This document shows, in pieces, positions 46,065-54,301 of a DNA stretch of 64,000 bases. The stretch is from NCBI GenBank assembly GCA_903824665.1, contig CAIJXT010000015.1:62001-126000 (forward strand), in the 5' to 3' direction. The DNA comes from an uncultured Bacteroidota bacterium (GTDB lineage: Bacteria > Bacteroidota > Bacteroidia > Chitinophagales > Chitinophagaceae). Position 1 is the first letter of the stretch; each line of letters starts with the position of its first letter. The notes beneath the pieces were generated by a model that did not search any database, was not told the origin of the DNA, and saw nothing but the letters and a program-made list of their open reading frames with translations. Made by a program: the position numbers and the translations under genes.

Positions 46065-47435
46065 CTATTTGCGTTCCTTCCACATTTTATTGAACGACTT
46101 TTCGGCAAAATGCAGCTCGCTTCTGTGCCGCACCCACGAGTTTTTGAAGAGTTTGTTGACTACATTATCTTTCAGCCCGGTACCGGCCAGGTTCAGCAGG
46201 TTGCGGCTCAGCATAGCCCGCTCCCACATCGCCCAAACGGCATGTTCACCAAAGCTGTTCTGGCTTTCCTCTACAGCTATCTTGCGGTTCTCCAGCAGCA
46301 TTTCGTGTATGTTTATTTTTACCGGGCACACCTCAGTACAGTTGCCACAAAGGCTGCTGGCATAGCTCAGGTGCTTGTATTCCTTCATGCCATTCAGGTG
46401 CGGCGTTATCACTGCGCCTATCGGCCCGCTATAGGTTGCTCCGTATGCATGTCCACCTATGTTTTTGTACACAGGGCATGCATTCAGGCAAGATCCGCAC
46501 CTGATGCAGTACATGCTTTCCCGCACCTCTTTGCGCATCAGATTCGTACGGCCATTGTCCAGCAGTATCACATACATCTCATCCGGCCCATCGGTTTCAT
46601 TGGCTTTGCGCGGCCCGGTAAAGATGCTGTTGTATACCGTCACCTGCTGGCCGGTACCAAAGGTGGCCAGCAGAGGCCAGAACAGTGGCAGATCGTTTAC
46701 AGAGGGTATCAGCTTCTCAATACCCACAATGGCTATGTGTACCGACGGGAATGTGGTACTCAGCCGCCCATTGCCTTCGTTTTCGGTCACACATACACCT
46801 CCTATATCTGCCAGCAGAAAGTTGCCACCGGTCACACCCACCTCCGCAGTCACATACTTGCGGCGCAGATTGCGCCGGGCTATCATCGTTATTTCAGAGG
46901 GGCTCAGGTTGGGCTCCGTACCCAGCTTATCGTGAAACAGCTTTGCCACATCCTCCTTGCTCTTGTGCATGGCGGGTGTCACGATGTGGTAGGGTGGTTC
47001 GCCATCCAGTTGCTGTATGTATTCGCCCAGATCGGTCTCTACAGATTCTATGCCATGCTCTGCCAGAAAATCATTCAGGTGTATCTCTTCAGTCACCATC
47101 GACTTTGCCTTTACCACCTGCTTAGTATTCTTTTCCCTGCATATCTGCAATATGGCCTGCAGCGCCTCGCCGGCGTCTTCGGCCCAAATCAGTTTGCCAC
47201 CATTGGCAGTAAAGTTCTTTTCAAACTGCTCCAGATACGTATCCAGATGCTCTATCGTCTTCCACTTAATATTCTTGGCTCTTTGCCGCGCCAGCTCCAG
47301 ATTGGCATATTGTTTCTTTCCCTTTACTACACTGTCATTATACTTCTGTATGTTGAACGCCACCTTGCGCTTATGCTCCAGGTCATTGGCTTTTACATCA
47401 CTCTTTGCCAGAAAAATATCTTGTTGATTGGCCAT
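46065..47435 (-). CDS. lutB: LutB/LldF-type iron-sulfur protein (L-lactate oxidation)
   Basis: A 456-aa protein with an LUD domain (AEDAGEALQAILQICREKNT to ITMIARRNLRRKYVTAEVGV) followed by two ferredoxin-type clusters, CIRCGSCLNACPVYKNIGGH and SSLCGNCTEVCPVKINIHEM. It transfers electrons in the LutABC L-lactate dehydrogenase. lutA and lutC are not adjacent. I start it at ATG 47435 (MANQQDIFLAKSDVKAND); the extension to 47501 is unsupported. The large rightward open frame over this gene is a compositional shadow. Confidence 0.92.
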   Translation of the reverse strand: MANQQDIFLAKSDVKANDLEHKRKVAFNIQKYNDSVVKGKKQYANLELARQRAKNIKWKTIEHLDTYLEQFEKNFTANGGKLIWAEDAGEALQAILQICREKNTKQVVKAKSMVTEEIHLNDFLAEHGIESVETDLGEYIQQLDGEPPYHIVTPAMHKSKEDVAKLFHDKLGTEPNLSPSEITMIARRNLRRKYVTAEVGVTGGNFLLADIGGVCVTENEGNGRLSTTFPSVHIAIVGIEKLIPSVNDLPLFWPLLATFGTGQQVTVYNSIFTGPRKANETDGPDEMYVILLDNGRTNLMRKEVRESMYCIRCGSCLNACPVYKNIGGHAYGATYSGPIGAVITPHLNGMKEYKHLSYASSLCGNCTEVCPVKINIHEMLLENRKIAVEESQNSFGEHAVWAMWERAMLSRNLLNLAGTGLKDNVVNKLFKNSWVRHRSELHFAEKSFNKMWKERK

Positions 47436-47620
47436 TGCAGGTAAATTATTACATAGCGAAGGTACATAGCTTACCGCACAGATTACAGCACGAAATGACA
47501 CAAGGGGTTATTACAAACATACGCAATATCTCGCATACGGAAAAGTACCCCAACGATATGAAATTATGGTTTTTAGCTACCGATGCCGAACCAGCCTTTA
47601 TTGAATGCCGGCACCCTTCA

Positions 47621-47656
47621 AATAAAAAAAGCGGTCGCTTTAGACAAAGCGACCGC
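47621..47656 (-). terminator. Intrinsic terminator of the DUF4397 gene
   Basis: Read leftward: a perfect 11-bp stem GCGGTCGCTTT / AAAGCGACCGC with a 4-base loop, followed by TTTTTTTATTT. It lies 43 bp beyond the stop at 47699, a textbook leftward terminator. Confidence 0.93.
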
Positions 47657-47698
47657 ACAAACCATAATTAGAACCCACCGTTTGTAAACCCAAACTCC

Positions 47699-49396
47699 TT
47701 ATTGCTTGCTGATGCTGAATATTGCCGCAGCGCCATCAGCATCTACTACTTTCATAATGTATATACCTGCTGCCAGATCACTCATTTCAAAGCTGCCTGA
47801 AGCGACGTCTTTCATTTCTGCTACCAGGCTGCCCGTCACACTGTATATACCCACATGTTTGGCAATCGTGTTGCCGGTAGCTGCAAAGTGCAGCCTGCCC
47901 GATACCGGGTTAGGATATACCCTGTAGCTGGCTGCGGCCTGTACCGCCGTTACCGACGCTGTAGCCTCTGGCAGTGGTATCAACGCTCCACCCGATGCCA
48001 GTGCCACCCACAGACCGAAAGCTGGTCCGTTGCTGTTCACAGCAGGGTTCACAAAACCCGATGCCACTACTGTTATCGCGTCTTCGTCCAGGCCCAGCGT
48101 AGTCAGTGGTGCCGTATAGCTCTTTATCACCGTGCTGCCTGATGCATTTGTCACATCCAGCGTGTAGTTGTTCGTAGGCAGATTCAGATAGCCACCCACC
48201 GCAAAACTTCCAAAAGATATATCGTTCACCAGCGTGGCCATACCTGCTTTCACATCTACTGTGGGGGCATCGGTGCTGCCATGTACCACCAGTACATCGG
48301 TAGTGTCTGCACTGAAAGCCGATATCTCTCTGCCCTGCTGGTAGATGCTCAGGCGGAAAGGCACCGCCGTAGCCGCAGGTGTATAACCCGTTGGGCTCAC
48401 CAGTCCGTTGGCCACCAGGATGTACCTCTTCTCAGAGCTCAGCGTTACCGTTGTGCTGTATATTGTATCAGCAACACTTGTACTGTTCTTGGGTGCTACA
48501 CCCAGTGTCACCGGCACACCCACTGGCGCATTCACAAAGGGCGATGCAGTGCGGAAAGCGAAGTTGTTGAGCAGCAGTGTACCATTGATGTATACGTCTA
48601 CTGAGTCGGCAGCGGCATCGGCACAGTTATGTATTACCTGCACACGTGCCACTTCTTCCAGTGGTATCAGCGCACCACCCGTTGCCGGCGCAGCCCACAG
48701 GCCAAATGCCGCACCACTGCTGTTTACAGCGGGATTCAGAAAGCCCGATGCTACCACCGTTACCGCTGCACCTGTCAGGCTCAGGGTAGACAATGGTGCC
48801 GAGTAGCGCTTCACGGTAGTACCTGTTGCTGTTGTTACGTCTATGATGTAGTTAGATGTTGGCAGCGACAGATAACCCGCTGCATTAAACTGGCCGAAGG
48901 CGATATCGTTGACCAACACAGCGTTGGCGGCACGCACATCTACAACGGGCGCGTCGGTGCTGCCATGCACCACCAGCAGATCTGTGTTGGTAGCTACTGC
49001 TGCTGTTTCGCGGGCAGCCTCAAACACCGACAGACGGAAAGGCACAGCCGTAGCCCCGGGGGTATAGCCCATAGTGCTTTCTATGCCGTTTGCAACAATC
49101 ACATATTTCTTTACTGGGTCCAGTGTCACTGATACACTATAAAACGTATCTGTTACACCGGTGCTCGTCTTGGGTGCTATAGACAGCCTGATAGGCGTAC
49201 CCGTAGCAGGGGCGTCTATATAGCTGGTGGCCGTGCGGAACGCGAAGTTGTCCAGCAGCAGCGTGTTGTCCAGATACACGTCTACAGAATCAGCAGCAAG
49301 GTCGGCACAGTTATGTATCACTTGTACTCTTGCTGTTTGGGCATTTACACCCATCACGCCGGCTAATGCGGCAATAAGTAAGGCTCGTTTTTTCAT
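47699..49396 (-). CDS. Secreted protein with duplicated DUF4397 module and T9SS tail
   Basis: A 565-aa protein with signal peptide (MKKRALLIAALAGVMGVNAQ). Two near-identical modules of 228 aa follow: residues 22-249 and 250-477. Each begins ARVQVIHNCAD and ends FGLW, with internal VVHGSTDAPxVDV and YTPxATAVPFRLS. This is the DUF4397 fold, seen in surface proteins. Residues about 490-565 (YRVYPNPVSGRLHFAATG to the end MKVVDADGAAAIFSISKQ) are a T9SS type A sorting domain. The ligand is unknown. A strong terminator follows. Confidence 0.9.
   Translation of the reverse strand: MKKRALLIAALAGVMGVNAQTARVQVIHNCADLAADSVDVYLDNTLLLDNFAFRTATSYIDAPATGTPIRLSIAPKTSTGVTDTFYSVSVTLDPVKKYVIVANGIESTMGYTPGATAVPFRLSVFEAARETAAVATNTDLLVVHGSTDAPVVDVRAANAVLVNDIAFGQFNAAGYLSLPTSNYIIDVTTATGTTVKRYSAPLSTLSLTGAAVTVVASGFLNPAVNSSGAAFGLWAAPATGGALIPLEEVARVQVIHNCADAAADSVDVYINGTLLLNNFAFRTASPFVNAPVGVPVTLGVAPKNSTSVADTIYSTTVTLSSEKRYILVANGLVSPTGYTPAATAVPFRLSIYQQGREISAFSADTTDVLVVHGSTDAPTVDVKAGMATLVNDISFGSFAVGGYLNLPTNNYTLDVTNASGSTVIKSYTAPLTTLGLDEDAITVVASGFVNPAVNSNGPAFGLWVALASGGALIPLPEATASVTAVQAAASYRVYPNPVSGRLHFAATGNTIAKHVGIYSVTGSLVAEMKDVASGSFEMSDLAAGIYIMKVVDADGAAAIFSISKQ
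47966..49333 (-). repeat. Intragenic 684-bp direct duplication
   Basis: The DNA for residues 22-249 (48650-49333) and 250-477 (47966-48649) of the DUF4397 protein is an in-frame tandem duplication. The copies share long identical protein stretches, so the event is fairly recent or kept homogeneous by recombination. Confidence 0.8.
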
Positions 49397-49726
49397 TTTG
49401 TTTAAGTTTTATCCAAAATTATTGAACAAAACAGCCCCAAAAGTCAATGGCCATTTTGTTTAACATTTTTTTAGAATAATTAAACAAAATAAACTAACCA
49501 AAAATTAATAAATCAAGCATTGGGGGCAGAAAGCACGGGAATGAGGCAAGGGAAAGTCCCTTTTTCAGGGCACAATTTCATCTCCAGCATAGCGCTTAAT
49601 GCCGCTTACAACACAATTTTTTTGTGATACTTTGCTTGATTTGCAGCGCATGCAACATGAAGTTTGGATTTTGCCAGCACCATCTGGACGACTAAATTGT
49701 TTTCCATTTTCGTTAACTTCGCATCT
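49397..49726. other. Intergenic region before the toxin-antitoxin pair
   Basis: 330 bp without a gene. It holds an AT-rich leader for the DUF4397 gene (leftward TAATTTTG at 49421-49414) and a small hairpin AAGGGA-AAG-TCCCTT followed by TTTC at 49548-49566. That hairpin faces rightward with no rightward gene ahead of it. Near the right end is TAACTTCG (49714-49721), a possible weak -7 element for the antitoxin. Confidence 0.4.
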
Positions 49727-49966
49727 ATGGTTACTACATATCAAATGGATGTAAACGAGCTGACAGTTGATGTGCTCAACGCGATTAAAACAGCATTCAA
49801 AAACAAAACAATTAATATCACTATCTCAGAAGCTTTCGATGAGACACAATATTTGCTGGCATCAAAAGCCAATAGCGAACATCTGGAAAGATCAATGAAA
49901 GAAGCTGAGGAAGGAAAAGTTGTGGTATTTACTCTGGAAGAATTTCAAAACCAGTACGGTAAATAA
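49727..49966 (+). CDS. Antitoxin of a YoeB-type toxin-antitoxin pair
   Basis: A 79-aa protein (MVTTYQMDVNELTVDVLNAI) with a helical N-terminus and a Glu-rich C-terminal tail (EAEEGKVVVFTLEEFQNQYG), the part that typically wraps the toxin. I start it at ATG 49727; the frame to 49664 is not needed. The stop TAA (49964-49966) shares its last base with the toxin ATG, giving tight translational coupling. The pair is expected to be autoregulated. The family (YefM-like or DUF2683-like) cannot be fixed by eye. Confidence 0.78.
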   Translation: MVTTYQMDVNELTVDVLNAIKTAFKNKTINITISEAFDETQYLLASKANSEHLERSMKEAEEGKVVVFTLEEFQNQYGK

Positions 49967-50223
49967 TGCACACAATCACGTTCACAGCAGAAGCATTGCG
50001 CCATTTGGGTGAATGGAAAAACGGAGACCCTAAAATACTGGCTAAAATTGTTGCGCTTATAACAGATATGGCGGCAACACCGTTCACCGGACTTGGGAAG
50101 CCAGAGCCACTAAAGCATCATCTGAAAGGCAAGTGGTCGAGAAGAATTACCGATGAACACCGCATTGTTTATGTAGTACAGGAAACGACAATTCTAATAA
50201 TTTCGTGCCGTTATCACTATTAG
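49966..50223 (+). CDS. yoeB: YoeB/Txe-family mRNA interferase toxin
   Basis: An 85-aa RelE-superfamily toxin that cleaves mRNA in the ribosomal A site. The YoeB pattern is visible: ITFTAEALRHLGEWKNGDPK, GLGKPEPLKHHLKGKWSRRI, DEHRIVYVVQ and the C-terminal SCRYHY with the catalytic His-Tyr. It overlaps its antitoxin by one base. It lies at the edge of the AT-rich island and faces away from the SIR2 operon. Confidence 0.9.
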   Translation: MHTITFTAEALRHLGEWKNGDPKILAKIVALITDMAATPFTGLGKPEPLKHHLKGKWSRRITDEHRIVYVVQETTILIISCRYHY

Positions 50224-50711
50224 TAATAATACCATTCAAAAGTAACTATTGACTTACAATTCCCTCGTACAACCTGCGTTGCAACGTTGATCCGGTTTTT
50301 ACGCGCATAGGGCGCAAAATCCCGCGGCAATGGCAACAATATCCAGCCCGATAATACAACCAACCAAAATCGGCCAAAATCATCTGTCACAGTACGTTTA
50401 GTGTCACTTTTTTAGATTCGTAAACAGAGTCAAATAGCCTACCATATTCTTGTCTGTAGCTTTTTTCGCAGTACCTAATCGTAGTCCTGATAGTCCACTA
50501 AAACAATACCAAGTAGATTGGCAAAATCACCGATTTTCTCGAAATACTCGTTAGGGCTGTCGGCTTCATTAACTCCTAGTAGACCTTTGCTGTTATACAA
50601 AAAATGCAACTTCTATCTATTGATTGTTTTTTGAGAGAACTAAATTCCATTATTCCTTTTTTCAGACAATAATGATGAGTAATATCTATTTTTCCAGAGC
50701 AATAGAGTTTT
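50224..50711. other. Gene-poor AT-rich stretch with a decayed gene
   Basis: 488 bp with no intact gene. It includes a palindrome CGTTGCAACG (50277-50286) and a leftward coding-like fragment at 50475-50612 (separate entry). It probably marks the degraded left part of the defence island. Confidence 0.5.
50475..50612 (-). pseudogene. Fragment of an unidentified gene
   Basis: Leftward, an open stretch of 45 codons ending at TAG (50477-50475) reads KLHFLYNSKGLLGVNEADSP, then NEYFEKIGDFANLLGIVLVD and YQDYD. The composition looks like real protein (a C-terminal domain), but an in-frame stop precedes it immediately and there is no start codon with upstream coding sequence. It is probably a remnant of a gene lost when the island changed. 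Its family is not recognised. Confidence 0.4.
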
Positions 50712-51311
50712 TTACGGAGATTTTTTTTTCATTTTCGCGAGTACTTCATTGTCAGCTTCCAGTGTTCTAATTCTAACGAGATCATGTTTTGTAGGCGTTT
50801 CTTTGTTCCAAAGTTGAAACAATTCTTTACACTTTAAAAGTAAGTCAATCTCTTTGTTATAGCCATATAGTTTCTCTTGGAGCTGGTCAATCTGTACTTC
50901 CAAATGTTCTCGATAAGATAATTGTTCTGACTTATTCCTCGCATTTTCTTTTAGATATAGTAAATTTAAACGCTCCTTATCTTCTTCTATCGAGCAAACT
51001 ATAGTAGCTGATCTTTGAATCAGCTTGTTTAACCTCACTTTTTCAGATTTTGGCAGTTTTATTTCGGAATAATTTTGCTTGAGAAGTGTAGAAATCTCGT
51101 CTATGTAGTAACTAATATCATCAATCGATTTATAGGGAAGTGGTGGGAAACTTAACCATTCATCTGAAGCTATTACTTGGTCTTCGACTATACTCTTTAG
51201 TAAGAACTTCAATTTAGCGAATTGACTAATCGTAAGACGACAATCATGACTATTTATGATTTTAAATAAACGACTTGAGAGTGTCACAAAATCACGTTGC
51301 GCTTTATTCAT
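50712..51311 (-). CDS. Coiled-coil protein, partner of the SIR2/NTPase gene
   Basis: A 199-aa protein with no recognised domain. The N-terminal part (MNKAQRDFVTLSSRLFKIIN, then LTISQFAKLKFLLKSI) is helical. Residues about 105-165 (EEDKERLNLLYLKENARNKS, EQLSYREHLEVQIDQLQEKL) form a probable coiled coil, and the tail is lysine-rich (KMKKKSP). No signal peptide or membrane helix is present. It starts 30 bp after the stop of the 774-aa SIR2/NTPase gene in the same direction, so the two form one operon. A regulatory, adaptor or sensor role is inferred only from that position. Confidence 0.7.
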   Translation of the reverse strand: MNKAQRDFVTLSSRLFKIINSHDCRLTISQFAKLKFLLKSIVEDQVIASDEWLSFPPLPYKSIDDISYYIDEISTLLKQNYSEIKLPKSEKVRLNKLIQRSATIVCSIEEDKERLNLLYLKENARNKSEQLSYREHLEVQIDQLQEKLYGYNKEIDLLLKCKELFQLWNKETPTKHDLVRIRTLEADNEVLAKMKKKSP

Positions 51312-51341
51312 TTGGATTTATTTTATAAAAAAATTCTTGCA

Positions 51342-53666
51342 CTAAGAATTTTTTTTGTTGGCAACAAGTGGAGCGATTTCTTTGATTAGTCTAACGATAT
51401 CGCGATTCCAAGAGCTTACAACTAACTCGTCATTTAGCCATTTGTACGCAGTTTCCAAATATTCGACCGCCTTTTTATCTCCAAAAATTGTGAAATACTG
51501 TTTGGCTTGCCTTGAATAGGTTGTTGTATGGTAACTTTTGCGTTGATCATCCGAGTAGCATTTGCTCAATATCTCCATACTTTCGTCCAAATAACTGCGC
51601 GAACCATAGACATCTGAACTATAGACATTAGCTTCAAATAGAATTATAGCATGTGTATTTTTGATAGTAAAATAATTCTTATGCGAAATTCTCAAAGCTT
51701 CGTCGATCCAATTGAATGCATCTGAGTATTTCCTCTTTGACGCCAAGTATAATGCACCTTGCTGTAAAATAAATGGGGATGTATCGTTGAATTTTATTTT
51801 CTCATAAAATTCTTTTCCCTCTTTCCAATTTGGATATGCTTTTCTCACTTTGTTTGCATCATAAGCCCCTTTCCGGAAAATGTCAAACCTAGCAATAGCG
51901 AATTTTGGAACATTATTATGAAATTTTTGAAAAACACTCTTGAAAATGTTGCTGTTTACTTGTTCTAAAATTGCTTCTGAAATTACTGATGATCTTGGAA
52001 CAAAATAATCTTGATCATCAACTACCAAATTTCCGCTGTATTCCTGAATAAGTTGTCCAAGATTATCAATAATTTCATAAAGCTCGTCATAACTAGCAAT
52101 ATCATCTTTAAAATAGAAGCTACCCATATCAAACGAAACTGGCGTTCTACATGAGTTAACGTAACAAGTTAGGACCAAAAATTCTAGCATTAAAGGATCT
52201 TTCTTTTCAAGCTCGTCTAATACATGGGTATATCTTTCATTTATCTTTGGTTGGTTGATATTCAAATTTATGAAGTCAAAAAGCGAAATATCGCTCGCTT
52301 CTCTTATGTCACGGATTAGTTTATTCTTTTTGATGTCTGCCGGTAATCCATCATAGATAATCTGTGTATCTCTATTCGTTAAAGAAGTGCAATCATAAAT
52401 ATGGACTTTATTACGGTCAATTCTATGTGAAATGATTTCAAAATTATGCTGCCTATCGACTGCAATCACCTGTATGTTTGGGCGCTTAATGAAAAACTCA
52501 AAAACATCAACGTTATCTGTAAAATTATCAATAAACATTATCGCTGGTTCGCCAAGTAAGTGGCCTGCAATAAGTTTCGCTTTCTCTAGATTAATGTTAC
52601 TGCAAATAAGTTTGTGCCCCTTAAAATTACACTCTGCAGCCAATTGCATCATTAGTGTCGTTTTTCCACAAGCTGGAATACCTAAAATTATCAAATTTTT
52701 ATAAGATGAAATATAATCCAAAGCTTTTTCAAAATGACTTAGTTTCGGTATTCGGTTGCTGTATATATCTGACCAAAAGGGAATGTCGCCGAGATAAAAA
52801 TACTTTATCGGCCTTACTGGCAAATTAGGTGATCTTATTGGTACCATTTCCTTTGAGAAAACTTCCGAAGTGACATTTAATATTTTGCTGTTTTCCGATT
52901 CCGATTGTGATAAATTATTAACCCAGGTTAATAGTTCTTTGGTTGTGGCTATGACAATATTAAATCCGAACGCTTTGAAATATGCAATACTTGCACTATC
53001 ATCATTTTTTAAAACAATCCATTTTGGCTTTTGTGACTGTATTTGATTCGGTGTTGAAAACAATGCTTGAATCACACCTGAATCATTTAAACTATATCCC
53101 CAAAAAAGTGTAGGCGATTTTTCTGAGCTTATTCGCAAATACTGCCAGACATTTGATTCATTAATAAATGCTGATGCAATATCTACTGTATTAAAAATTA
53201 ATTTTCTATTGTCACTTAAAACCGATCCATGTAACGGCGTATAATCAATCGCTGTTTTGTCGAAAAACGACGGGCCAAATGTAGTTGTGTCATTAATATA
53301 GTGCTCTTTGTTTTTTTCATAAATTCGAGGTATTAAATTATCGATATTTGTTGTAAAAACCGTTTTCACTTTGATCTTATAAAGTGCAGAATAATCAGAA
53401 TCAAATTCAGAAACTGAGAACCTATCCTTCAGATATGCCAAAAAATCCGATTTGCGTGTCGCTTCTAGAATCGTACTTATCTGGTTTAGTGCCAATCCTT
53501 TTGGCAAAGAAAATTTCGAGATAAGTTCATCTGCCAACATATTCCCGACAGGTAACGAATTCAAATTAACATCTTTCGCTAATACCGAAAACCCAGACCC
53601 AAGAAATAGATTCAATCCACCTATTATTGATTTTCTAAACAAATCCTCTAGTTCAATTTTTACCAT
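51342..53666 (-). CDS. SIR2-domain P-loop NTPase with helical-repeat C-terminus (antiphage STAND-like)
   Basis: A 774-aa protein. Residues 1-250 form a SIR2-like NAD-binding domain: LFLGSGFS (20-27), VFTTNIDN (103-110) with Asn107, LHGS with His136, and FWGYSLND (168-175). The Asn and His that SIR2 NAD hydrolases need are both present. Residues 300-480 form a P-loop NTPase: Walker A GIPACGKTT (329-337, Lys335) and Walker B-like AIMFIDN (Asp380). A winged-helix-like linker follows, then TPR-like helices from about 600 to 765. This SIR2-NTPase-repeat order is that of Avs5-like and other NAD-depleting phage sensors. The gene is AT-rich relative to its neighbours. Confidence 0.85.
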   Translation of the reverse strand: MVKIELEDLFRKSIIGGLNLFLGSGFSVLAKDVNLNSLPVGNMLADELISKFSLPKGLALNQISTILEATRKSDFLAYLKDRFSVSEFDSDYSALYKIKVKTVFTTNIDNLIPRIYEKNKEHYINDTTTFGPSFFDKTAIDYTPLHGSVLSDNRKLIFNTVDIASAFINESNVWQYLRISSEKSPTLFWGYSLNDSGVIQALFSTPNQIQSQKPKWIVLKNDDSASIAYFKAFGFNIVIATTKELLTWVNNLSQSESENSKILNVTSEVFSKEMVPIRSPNLPVRPIKYFYLGDIPFWSDIYSNRIPKLSHFEKALDYISSYKNLIILGIPACGKTTLMMQLAAECNFKGHKLICSNINLEKAKLIAGHLLGEPAIMFIDNFTDNVDVFEFFIKRPNIQVIAVDRQHNFEIISHRIDRNKVHIYDCTSLTNRDTQIIYDGLPADIKKNKLIRDIREASDISLFDFINLNINQPKINERYTHVLDELEKKDPLMLEFLVLTCYVNSCRTPVSFDMGSFYFKDDIASYDELYEIIDNLGQLIQEYSGNLVVDDQDYFVPRSSVISEAILEQVNSNIFKSVFQKFHNNVPKFAIARFDIFRKGAYDANKVRKAYPNWKEGKEFYEKIKFNDTSPFILQQGALYLASKRKYSDAFNWIDEALRISHKNYFTIKNTHAIILFEANVYSSDVYGSRSYLDESMEILSKCYSDDQRKSYHTTTYSRQAKQYFTIFGDKKAVEYLETAYKWLNDELVVSSWNRDIVRLIKEIAPLVANKKNS

Positions 53667-54301
53667 TTTGGGATAATTTATATTTATAAGCTCTAAAATA
53701 GAGAATTTCTGTGCATAATTTTTAAATATAAACTATTTTTTTTAGTGACAGTTCATTTTTAGAACTTTTTATCGTCGTTCCCGTTACTAATGTAGAGGTA
53801 AACCGGAAATACAAATAGACTTGTGATTGCCATCATATTTAAGTCGCCCAAAGTTAGCCCCACCCTAATGCAACTATCCAATTGCTGCGAGCAGTATTGT
53901 ATTCAAATAGCCTTTCATGAAAATAATGAAATTTTGCCTTACCATCGGCACAATATGCCACATTCCTGCTTTTATCATAAGCAGCTGGCGGGATATCATA
54001 TACAGTATACTGTTTGTCATAAAAAGTTTATTTGCCACTTTCCCATTTTCAGAAGACCTTTATGTATAATGGAGCACGGCAGCGTGCGATATTGAAACTT
54101 TACTTACGAATACACCGAATACCTAACTCATTATAAATTTCCCGCGAGTAACGAGTGCGCAAAAAGTGCGCAATTTTTCAGACCTATACCGCTGGCAATC
54201 AATCACTTAGTATTTTTCGAAAAATAATTGCGCACAGTGCGCAATTTCGCCCTACTTCCATACCGCCATTGCTTTACCGCACATACCCTAACTTTACACC
54301 A
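53667..54301. repeat. Intergenic repeat element, copy B, with GTGCGCAA palindromes
   Basis: 635 bp without a gene. Elements shared with 26634-26869 are GCTGGCG-N-GATATCATA (from 53984), AGACCTTTA (54054-54062), a doubled GTGCGCAA (54155-54162 and 54166-54173), TATACCGCTGGC (54185-54196) and the palindrome TTGCGCAC-A-GTGCGCAA (54228-54244). Near the left end is a small dyad CTCTA-AAA-TAGAG upstream of the SIR2 gene. No clear promoter of the TAnnTTTG form was found for either flanking gene. Confidence 0.6.

Larger units (their letters stand above)
50224..54260. other. AT-rich accessory island
   Basis: By eye, base composition here is clearly more AT-rich than in the flanking housekeeping genes, with A/T-ending codons dominating in both island genes. 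The segment holds the decayed fragment, the SIR2/NTPase operon and a long intergenic repeat. No integrase or flanking tRNA is visible, so the transfer route is unknown. Confidence 0.6.

Noticed and set aside
46110..47444. A 444-codon rightward open frame across the lutB region
   Set aside because: It is antisense to LutB, whose LUD domain and eight cluster cysteines are intact. The rightward translation is rich in His, Cys and Tyr and matches no family; it arises from codon bias.
47405..47671. An 88-codon rightward gene
   Set aside because: It spans the lutB start and the perfect terminator hairpin at 47631-47656, whose stem explains its C-terminus.
49548..49566. Rightward intrinsic terminator
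   Set aside because: The hairpin with a T-run is real, but no rightward gene precedes it; it may be a chance structure or the remains of a lost gene.
54155..54301. A 49-codon N-terminal extension of the TIGR02757 protein
   Set aside because: The extension runs through the GTGCGCAA repeats and does not resemble the family; ATG 54302 gives the expected N-terminus.
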